Source: Amycolatopsis sacchari (lineage in GTDB: Bacteria; Actinomycetota; Actinomycetes; Mycobacteriales; Pseudonocardiaceae). Taken from it: a stretch of 64,000 bases of DNA. The stretch lies in the NCBI RefSeq assembly GCF_900114035.1, contig NZ_FORP01000012.1:124001-188000 (forward strand). The letters run 5' to 3'. The notes beneath the pieces are model-generated. The model was not told the DNA's origin. It saw nothing but the letters and a program-made list of their open reading frames with translations, and did not search any database. Below, one piece after another: positions 56,491 to 62,426 of this stretch. The position numbers and the translations under genes were made by a program. The number at the start of each line of letters is the position of its first letter. The first letter of the stretch is position 1.

Positions 56491-56518
56491 TGAACTACTT
56501 GAGCCCCCCATCCGTATC
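56491..56518 (+). promoter_or_regulatory. SigL-like ECF promoter for the DUF1996 gene
   Basis: TGAACT at 56491-56496, a 16-bp spacer, and CGTATC at 56513-56518, the same form and spacing as the site before the leftward operon. It lies 29 bp after the anti-sigma stop and about 115 bp before the DUF1996 start, inside an otherwise gene-free leader (56463-56632). Confidence 0.65.
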
Positions 56519-56632
56519 TCCCAGTGACGGGCCTCGGGGGCCTTCTCCGTCACCACTTCATTTCCCGCTGTTGCCCTGGGTGCTGCCCACGCACGCGCGC
56601 CCCGGGGTCCCGACCCGAACGAGGAGTAGTTC

Positions 56633-58174
56633 ATGGCCCGCACTGAAGGCCGACATCGCGTCAGTCGCAGAACCAAGATCGCGACCGGGCTGCTCGGCGC
56701 CGCGCTCGCGGTCAGCGGCATCGTCGTCGCGACCACCGCAGGTGACGCCGGTTCCGCGAACGCGGACGCGGTGGACAAGGCGTTCTTCGTGGACATCACC
56801 ACCGTGGCGCCCAACGTGAAGACGCCGAGACCGCAGCGCGGCGCGTCCACCGGGACGTTCACGGTGGACTGCGGCAAGAACGAGAACCAGCACTTCAACC
56901 CGGACAACTTCATCGCCCAGCCCGGCGTCCGCAACGGCGCCCAACACCTGCACGACTACGTCGGCAACCTGACCACCAACGCGGACTCCAACAACAAGAG
57001 CCTCCTGGCGGGCGGCACCACCTGCAAGAACGGCGACAAGTCCGCCTACTTCTGGCCGGTCGTGCGCATCGACACCGAGGACGAGGAGACCAACGCGCCC
57101 GAGTCGGCCGAGGAAGCCGACGTGCAGGCCGAGCGCGACCAGGCCGCCCAGGACGCGGTGACCCCGCGCGTGGACTGCCCCGACGTCGCGAGCCAGCTGG
57201 ACAACGTGCCGGACCAGGCGATGGCCACGGTCGACAGCGAGCTGGGCAACCTCGACCAGCAGGCCGCGGCCGCCGACCAGCAGCTGGCGGACAAGCAGGA
57301 CGCGCAGGCGCAGGCGCAGGTGCTCGAACCGCTGAAGGCCCAGCGCAAGGCCAGCATCGACAAGATCAGCCAGGCCACCGGGCAGCAGGTGGACGCGGGT
57401 GCGGACCTCGCCACGTGCGGGGTCAAGGACGCCACCAGCAACGGCATCGACAACGGCGACCAGAACAGCGACGGCGCCGGCACGCTCGCCGCGGCGGACA
57501 ACCAGCGCAAGCGGGGCCGCGGCGGCAACGGCGGCAACGGCGGCAATGGCGGCGGCACGACGGCGCCGTCGTCGAGCGCGGCCGCTTCCACGAGCGCGAG
57601 CCAGCTGCCCGGCCCGGACGAGAACAACGAACTGTCCGGCAACGACGGGGAGATCCAGCGCCCCGCCACCGTTTCGCTCACGTTCCGCGGCAGCCCGGTG
57701 ACCCGGGTGCGGGCGATGCCGAAGTTCCTGCGCGTGCTCACCGGTGACGCCAAGCAGAGCACCAACGGCACCGCCAACGCGCGTGCGGCGTGGACCTGCA
57801 CCGGCATGGAGGACCGGATCCTCGACAAGTACCCGATCTGCCCCGAGGGCAGCAAGGTCGAGCGGATCCACGACTTCCCCAGCTGCTGGGACGGCAAGAA
57901 CATCGACAGCGCCAACCACCGCACGCACATCGTGTTCCCCGACGCGAACGGGCGCTGCAAGCGCGGGTTCGTCGCGGTGCCGCAGCTGCGGGTCACGCTG
58001 ACCTACGACATCCCGCGGGCGGTCCAGCTGGCCGGTCAGTACAAAGTGGACTCCTTCCCCGAGGAGCACCACAACCCGCTGTCCGACCACGACGACTTCG
58101 CCAACGTGATGTCGCAGCGCATCATGTGGCGCCTGGTCAACTGCATCAACACCGGCCGTACCTGCAAGGAGTGA
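56633..58174 (+). CDS. Secreted DUF1996 protein with large coiled-coil insertion
   Basis: 513-residue exported protein; signal peptide KIATGLLGAALAVSGIVVATTAGDAGSANA. The DUF1996 domain is visible in two separated parts: NGAQHLHDYVGNLTT at about 105-145, and VRAMPKFLRVLTGDAK through FPSCWDGKNIDSANHRTHIVFPDANGRCKRGFVAVPQLRVTLTYDIP at about 360-470. Between them lies an insertion of about 210 residues: a Gln/Ala/Asp-rich coiled-coil-like stretch and a Gly/Asn-rich GNGGNGGNGGG linker. Histidines in HLHDYVG and HHNPLSDHDDF could bind metal, which is a guess. It follows an ECF sigma/anti-sigma pair and a SigL-like promoter. Confidence 0.85.
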   Translation: MARTEGRHRVSRRTKIATGLLGAALAVSGIVVATTAGDAGSANADAVDKAFFVDITTVAPNVKTPRPQRGASTGTFTVDCGKNENQHFNPDNFIAQPGVRNGAQHLHDYVGNLTTNADSNNKSLLAGGTTCKNGDKSAYFWPVVRIDTEDEETNAPESAEEADVQAERDQAAQDAVTPRVDCPDVASQLDNVPDQAMATVDSELGNLDQQAAAADQQLADKQDAQAQAQVLEPLKAQRKASIDKISQATGQQVDAGADLATCGVKDATSNGIDNGDQNSDGAGTLAAADNQRKRGRGGNGGNGGNGGGTTAPSSSAAASTSASQLPGPDENNELSGNDGEIQRPATVSLTFRGSPVTRVRAMPKFLRVLTGDAKQSTNGTANARAAWTCTGMEDRILDKYPICPEGSKVERIHDFPSCWDGKNIDSANHRTHIVFPDANGRCKRGFVAVPQLRVTLTYDIPRAVQLAGQYKVDSFPEEHHNPLSDHDDFANVMSQRIMWRLVNCINTGRTCKE

Positions 58175-58181
58175 CGGGTTT

Positions 58182-58231
58182 CCCGGTGCGGTCCGGAAAG
58201 CGCTTCCAACGCTGAACCGGACCGCACCGGG
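58182..58231 (+). terminator. Terminator of the DUF1996 gene, overlapping the next promoter
   Basis: Perfect 15-bp stem (58182-58196 with 58217-58231) around a 20-nt loop, starting 8 bp after the DUF1996 stop. The right arm contains part of the TGAACC -35 element of the next SigL-like promoter (58213-58218). Thus one sequence block both ends one transcript and starts the next. Confidence 0.7.
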
Positions 58232-58240
58232 AGCCGTGTG
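58213..58240 (+). promoter_or_regulatory. SigL-like ECF promoter for lipoprotein-sigma operon
   Basis: TGAACC at 58213-58218, 16-bp spacer, and CGTGTG at 58235-58240. It is the third site in this region with matching -35 and spacing and would read the two-repeat COG4315 lipoprotein gene and the following ECF sigma/anti-sigma pair. It overlaps the terminator hairpin of the upstream gene. Confidence 0.62.
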
Positions 58241-58290
58241 CTGGGTGCCGGTTCCTCCCGGAACCCCGCCCCAGCGAAGGAGAAGCAGAC

Positions 58291-59223
58291 ATGACCGCGC
58301 GCCCTGTCCTCTCGATCGTGGCCGTCGCCGGCCTCGGCCTGCTCGGCGCCTGCAGCGCCACCACCGGTTCCGGCGCGGCGCCCGCGGGCCCCGCCCCGAC
58401 CTCCGTCGTCGTGCAGCGCCAGGCGGTCGCCCAGAACACGACCAAGCTGGTCGCCGCCGAGGTGGCCGGGCTCGGCCAGGTGCTCACCGACGAGAACGGC
58501 AGGACCCTCTACCGGTTCGACAAGGACACCGCGAACCCGCCGGCGTCCACTTGCGACGGTGACTGCGCCACGGCGTGGCCGCCGGTGATGGCCACCGGCT
58601 CGGTCGACGTGCAGGGCGTGGACCCCGCGCTCGTCGGCACGGTGACCCGCAGCGACGGCAGCAAGCAGGTCACCGTCAAGGGCTGGCCGGTCTACCGCTA
58701 CGCCAAGGACTCCGCGGCGGGCCAGGCCAAAGGCCAGGACGTCGGCGGCCTGTGGCACGCGCTCACCCCGGGCGGCGGCAAGGCCGCGAGCGCCGAACGG
58801 CAGACCGCGATCAACACCACGAACATCCCCGGGCTGGACACGGTGCTCACCGACCAGAACGGCATGACGCTCTACCTCTACACGAAGGACACCAAGAAGC
58901 CGTCGAAGTCCAACTGCGACGGCGCGTGCGCGACCGCGTGGCCCCCGCTGCTGGCGAACGGCGAGGTCGCCGTCAACGGCGTCGACCCGAAGCTCGTCGG
59001 CAAGGTCACCCGCAGCGACGGCAGCGTGCAGGTGACCGTGGGCGGCTGGCCCGTCTACCGGTACGCCAAGGACACCGCACCGGGACAGGCCAACGGCCAC
59101 GGCGTCAACGGCGTCTGGTTCGAGGTCGAACCGGCCGGCTGCAAGGTCGCCGAAGGCAAGAAACCACTGACCAGCTCCTCCTCGGGTGCCGCGGGCGCGG
59201 ATCCGGGGAGCGCGAGCTACTGA
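58291..59223 (+). CDS. COG4315-type secreted-repeat lipoprotein (two repeats)
   Basis: 310-residue lipoprotein: signal PVLSIVAVAGLGLLGACS with the lipobox LLGAC and cysteine 21. Two tandem repeats follow, each about 80 residues long: the first with LTDENGRTLYRFDKDTANPP, CDGDCATAWPPV and GWPVYRYAKD, the second with LTDQNGMTLYLYTKD, CDGACATAWPPL and GWPVYRYAKD. Both CxxxC pairs are intact. The C-terminus is Ser/Ala-rich. AAGGAG lies 8 nt before the ATG. It would sit on the outer membrane face; the function of the repeat family is unknown. The paralogue with one repeat heads the divergent redox operon. Confidence 0.9.
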   Translation: MTARPVLSIVAVAGLGLLGACSATTGSGAAPAGPAPTSVVVQRQAVAQNTTKLVAAEVAGLGQVLTDENGRTLYRFDKDTANPPASTCDGDCATAWPPVMATGSVDVQGVDPALVGTVTRSDGSKQVTVKGWPVYRYAKDSAAGQAKGQDVGGLWHALTPGGGKAASAERQTAINTTNIPGLDTVLTDQNGMTLYLYTKDTKKPSKSNCDGACATAWPPLLANGEVAVNGVDPKLVGKVTRSDGSVQVTVGGWPVYRYAKDTAPGQANGHGVNGVWFEVEPAGCKVAEGKKPLTSSSSGAAGADPGSASY

Positions 59224-59242
59224 GAGAACGAGGAGTGACCGG

Positions 59243-59797
59243 ATGCCGGCTCTCTGGGCCCGCAAACGAGCGGCGGTCGCCGACGAGGCACTGATCCGAT
59301 CGCTCTACGAGGAGCACGGGCGGGCGCTGCTCGCCTACGCGACCCGGCTGACGAACGACAGGGCCGCCGCCGAGGACGTCGTCCAGGAGACACTGGTGCG
59401 TGCCTGGCGGCACCCCGACTCGCTCGTCAACGGCAAGGGGTCGGTGCGCGGCTGGCTGTTGACGGTGACGCGCAACATCGTCACCGACCGCTACCGCGCG
59501 AAGGCCGCCCGCCTGGCGGAGGTCGCCGAGACCCCGGTGACCACGGCGGTGCAGGCCGACCACGCCGATTCGGTGGTGAACTCGATGCTCGTGCTGGACG
59601 CACTCGAACGGCTGTCGCCGGAGCACCGGGACGTGCTGACCGAGATCTACTTCCGCGGCCGCAGCGTCGCGGAGGCGGCGGAGACCCTCGGCGTGCCACC
59701 CGGCACGGTCAAGTCGCGGTCGTACTACGCCCTCAGAGCGATGCGGCAGACTTTCGGCGGGAGCAGGCAAGTGGCTTTTTCGGAGGTGACTGTGTGA
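59243..59797 (+). CDS. Second ECF sigma factor
   Basis: 184-residue ECF sigma factor, a paralogue of the one at 55200. Region 2: LIRSLYEEHGRALLAYATRLTNDRAAAEDVVQETLVRAWRHPDSL; region 4: ALERLSPEHRDVLTEIYFRGRSVAEAAETLGVPPGTVKSRSYYALRAMRQ. The ATG at 59243 has AGGAG 7 nt upstream and lies 19 bp after the lipoprotein stop, so it is in the same operon. It is followed by a 4-nt overlap (GTGA) with its anti-sigma gene. Its targets are unknown; the operon promoter is itself SigL-like, suggesting a cascade or cross-talk between the two factors. Confidence 0.92.
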   Translation: MPALWARKRAAVADEALIRSLYEEHGRALLAYATRLTNDRAAAEDVVQETLVRAWRHPDSLVNGKGSVRGWLLTVTRNIVTDRYRAKAARLAEVAETPVTTAVQADHADSVVNSMLVLDALERLSPEHRDVLTEIYFRGRSVAEAAETLGVPPGTVKSRSYYALRAMRQTFGGSRQVAFSEVTV

Positions 59798-60477
59798 TTC
59801 CCGAGCACGAATCCCGCGCATTGGGTGCTTACGTGCTCGGCGCACTGGACCTGCAGGAGATGCGTGCGATGGAGCAGCACCTGGCTTCGTGCCGGCGCTG
59901 CCAGGCGGAACTGGCGGAGTTGCGGATGGCCCACGCCGCGTTGGCGGACCTGCCGCCGGAGGCGTTGCTCGACGGCCCGCCCGAGGGCGGGGACCTGGTG
60001 CTGCAGCGGACGCTGCGGCGCGTCCGGGAGGAGAGCGGCGCCCAGCTGCGCAAGCGGCGCACGGTCGTCGGCGTCGCCGCGGTCGCGGTCGCCGTGGCGC
60101 TCGCCGGAGGTGGGGTGGCGCTCGGCCGGACCACCGCGCCCAATGGTGCCGCGCAGGCCGCCGCGCCCGCGGGCACGAAGACCGCGTCGGCCACCGACGC
60201 CGCGACGGGGGCGAAGATGAGCGTGTCCGTCCAGCCCGCCGCGGGCTGGGTCCGGCTCGACGCGTCGGTAGCCGGGATCCCGCGTGGCCAGAAGTGCCGC
60301 CTGTTCGTCGTGTCCCGTGACGGCACGCGCGAAGAGGCGGGCAGCTGGCTGGTGTCGGAGGCCGGTGAGCACGACGGCACGAAGCTGTCGGGCGCCGCGC
60401 TCGTCGCGCCCGCCGACGTGACCGCAGTCGAAGTGGAGAACTTCGCGGGCCAGCGCTACGTCACAGTGGGCCTGTGA
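59794..60477 (+). CDS. Second zinc-finger anti-sigma factor
   Basis: 227-residue anti-sigma factor. The zf-HC2 site is MEQHLASCRRCQAELAEL near residues 27-45. A single transmembrane helix is at about 90-112 (VVGVAAVAVAVALAGGGVALG). The outer part begins with a Ala/Thr-rich linker, then a RskA-like domain of about 90 residues (KMSVSVQPAAGWVRLDASVAGIPRGQKCRLFVVSRDGTREEAGSW). Overlap with the sigma gene supports a specific pair. It would sequester the sigma factor at the membrane until a surface signal triggers release. Confidence 0.92.
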   Translation: MIPEHESRALGAYVLGALDLQEMRAMEQHLASCRRCQAELAELRMAHAALADLPPEALLDGPPEGGDLVLQRTLRRVREESGAQLRKRRTVVGVAAVAVAVALAGGGVALGRTTAPNGAAQAAAPAGTKTASATDAATGAKMSVSVQPAAGWVRLDASVAGIPRGQKCRLFVVSRDGTREEAGSWLVSEAGEHDGTKLSGAALVAPADVTAVEVENFAGQRYVTVGL

Positions 60478-60482
60478 ACCGC

Positions 60483-60509
60483 CCACAGACATCTCTCAGG
60501 AATCTGTGG
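60483..60509 (+). terminator. Weak hairpin after the anti-sigma gene
   Basis: CCACAGA (60483-60489) pairs with TCTGTGG (60503-60509) across a 13-nt loop, just after the anti-sigma stop at 60477 and immediately before the response-regulator start. Seven base pairs only; it may attenuate or end the sigma operon, or serve as a regulator binding site. Confidence 0.35.
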
Positions 60510-60513
60510 CACG

Positions 60514-61200
60514 GTGGTTGACGTGCGAGTTCTGGTAGTCGAGGACGAAGAGCCGCTCGCGGACGCCATCGCCCGCGGGCTCCGCCGCGAAGGCATGGCG
60601 GTGGACGTCGCGCTCAACGGCGACGACGGGCACGAGAAGGCCACCGTCACGCGTTACGACGTGGTGCTGCTGGACCGCGACCTGCCCGGCATGTCCGGGG
60701 ACGACCTGTGCAAGGAGATCGTCGCCTCGGGAGAGCTGACCCGCGTCCTGATGCTGACCGCCAGCGGCACGGTGTCCGACCGCGTCGAGGGGCTGTCCCT
60801 CGGTGCCGACGACTACCTGGCCAAGCCGTTCGCCTTCCCCGAGCTGGTCGCCCGCGTGCGGGCGCTCGGCAGGCGGGCCACCCCGGCCGCGCCGCCGCTG
60901 CTCACCGCGGGGGACGTGGAGCTGGACCCGGCCCGCCGCACCGTGCGCCGCGCCAGCGGGCCCGTCGAGCTGACGCGCAAGGAGTTCGGCGTGCTCGAGG
61001 TCCTGATGGCGGCCAAGGGCGCGGTCGTCAGCAGCGAGGAGCTGCTGGAGCGGGTGTGGGACGAGAACGCCGACCCGTTCACCACCACCGTGCGCGTGAC
61101 GGTGATGACCCTGCGCAAGAAGCTGGGGGAGCCTGGCATCATCGAGACCGTGGTGGGGTCGGGATACCGGGTGCCGGACGCCGGTTCGACGAAGGGGTGA
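60514..61200 (+). CDS. OmpR/PhoB-family response regulator
   Basis: 228-residue two-component regulator. The receiver domain has VLVVEDEEPLADAIARGL, the phosphorylation aspartate in DVVLLDRDLPGMSGDDL near residue 54, a conserved MLTASG threonine/serine region, and YLAKPFAFPELVARV with the catalytic lysine. The C-terminal winged helix has VELTRKEFGVLEVLMAAKGAVVSSEELLERVWDENADPFTTTVRVTVMTLRKKLGEPGIIETVVGSGYRV. Starts GTG at 60514 or 60523. Its stop overlaps the kinase start by 4 nt (GTGA). Confidence 0.95.
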   Translation: MVDVRVLVVEDEEPLADAIARGLRREGMAVDVALNGDDGHEKATVTRYDVVLLDRDLPGMSGDDLCKEIVASGELTRVLMLTASGTVSDRVEGLSLGADDYLAKPFAFPELVARVRALGRRATPAAPPLLTAGDVELDPARRTVRRASGPVELTRKEFGVLEVLMAAKGAVVSSEELLERVWDENADPFTTTVRVTVMTLRKKLGEPGIIETVVGSGYRVPDAGSTKG

Positions 61201-62336
61201 GCCCGCGCGGCGGGCTGCTGCCGGTGAACAGCCTGCGGGCGCGGATCACGCTGCTCGCGACCGGGCTGGCCGCCGGCGTGAGCCTCGTGCTGCTCTGGCT
61301 CGCCTGGACGCTGGTCGGGGACGCCGTCGCGGCGGTCCCGCAGCTGCCGCCGGGCACGGCCGTGCGCGTGGACGGCGTGGACGTGGACGCCACCGCGCTG
61401 GCCGCGCACATGCGGGACCACGCGCGGGACAAGGTGCTGCTGTTCGGCTCGATCGCGTTCTTCTGCGTCGTCGCGGCCACCGCGATCCTCGCGTGGACCT
61501 TCACCTCGCGGGTGCTGCGCCCGCTGCGGGAGATCACCGGCACCGCGCGGCGGCTGTCCGTCGAGTCGCTCGGCGAACGCATCGGCGACGTGGACTCCAA
61601 GGGTGAGCTGGCGGAGCTGGCGCACACCTTCGACGCGATGCTCGACCGGCTGCAGGCCGCGTTCGAGGCCCAGCGCCACTTCGTCGCGAACGCCAGCCAC
61701 GAGCTGCGCACGCCGCTGTCGGTCATCCGCACCGAACTGGACGTCACGCTGTCCGATCCGGACGCCGATCCCGCCGAGCTGCGCCGGATGGCGGGCGTCG
61801 TCCGCGACGCGACCGAACGCGCCGGGCAGCTGGTGAACTCGCTCCTGCTGCTCGCTCGCACCGACGGCGCCGGGCTGGCGGTGAACGAACCCACGGACCT
61901 GGTGACGCTCGTGTCGAGCGCCTGGCGCGCGGTGCGCGGGGAGGCCGACCAGCGCGGGATTTCCGCCCGCTTCGCGACGGAACCCGCGCCGGTGCACGGT
62001 GATCCGGCGCTCCTGGAACGGATCGCGGGCAACCTGCTGGAGAACGCCGTGCGGCACAACGTCGAACACGGCTGGATCGAGGTCACCACCGGTACCGGGC
62101 CGCGCTGGTCCACCCTGCGGGTGCGGTCCTCCGGCGGGCTCGTCGACCCCGCGACGGTCGCCGAGTTGTTCGAGCCGTTCCGGCGGGCGGGCGTCGCCCG
62201 CACCGCGCGGTCGGGTGCCGGGCTCGGCTTGTCGATCGTGCGCGCGGCCGTCGAGGCCCACGGCGGCCACGTTTCGGCGGAACCCGTTGTGGGAGGCGGG
62301 TTGTCGGTGACTGTCTTGCTGCCGGCAGGGACTTAG
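61197..62336 (+). CDS. Sensor histidine kinase
   Basis: 379-residue membrane histidine kinase. Transmembrane helices are ITLLATGLAAGVSLVLLWLAWTLVG (about 17-42) and VLLFGSIAFFCVVAATAILAWTF (about 80-102) flanking a small external loop of about 40 residues. A HAMP segment then precedes HFVANASHELRTPLSVIRTELDV with the phosphorylated histidine. The ATPase shows NLLENAVRHN (N box) and GAGLGLSIVRAAVEAHGG (G box). Only a small sensor loop is present, so the signal may be membrane stress. It is translationally coupled to the regulator and sits before the heme peroxidase gene. Confidence 0.94.
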   Translation: MSPRGGLLPVNSLRARITLLATGLAAGVSLVLLWLAWTLVGDAVAAVPQLPPGTAVRVDGVDVDATALAAHMRDHARDKVLLFGSIAFFCVVAATAILAWTFTSRVLRPLREITGTARRLSVESLGERIGDVDSKGELAELAHTFDAMLDRLQAAFEAQRHFVANASHELRTPLSVIRTELDVTLSDPDADPAELRRMAGVVRDATERAGQLVNSLLLLARTDGAGLAVNEPTDLVTLVSSAWRAVRGEADQRGISARFATEPAPVHGDPALLERIAGNLLENAVRHNVEHGWIEVTTGTGPRWSTLRVRSSGGLVDPATVAELFEPFRRAGVARTARSGAGLGLSIVRAAVEAHGGHVSAEPVVGGGLSVTVLLPAGT

Positions 62337-62426
62337 GTCACCGATTTCCCGGTATCGCCCTTTCGGAGGTGTGCCCGCCCCGCGCGTGGGAGCAGCGTGG
62401 CCCGCACCCGGACTGGAGGAGGCGAG

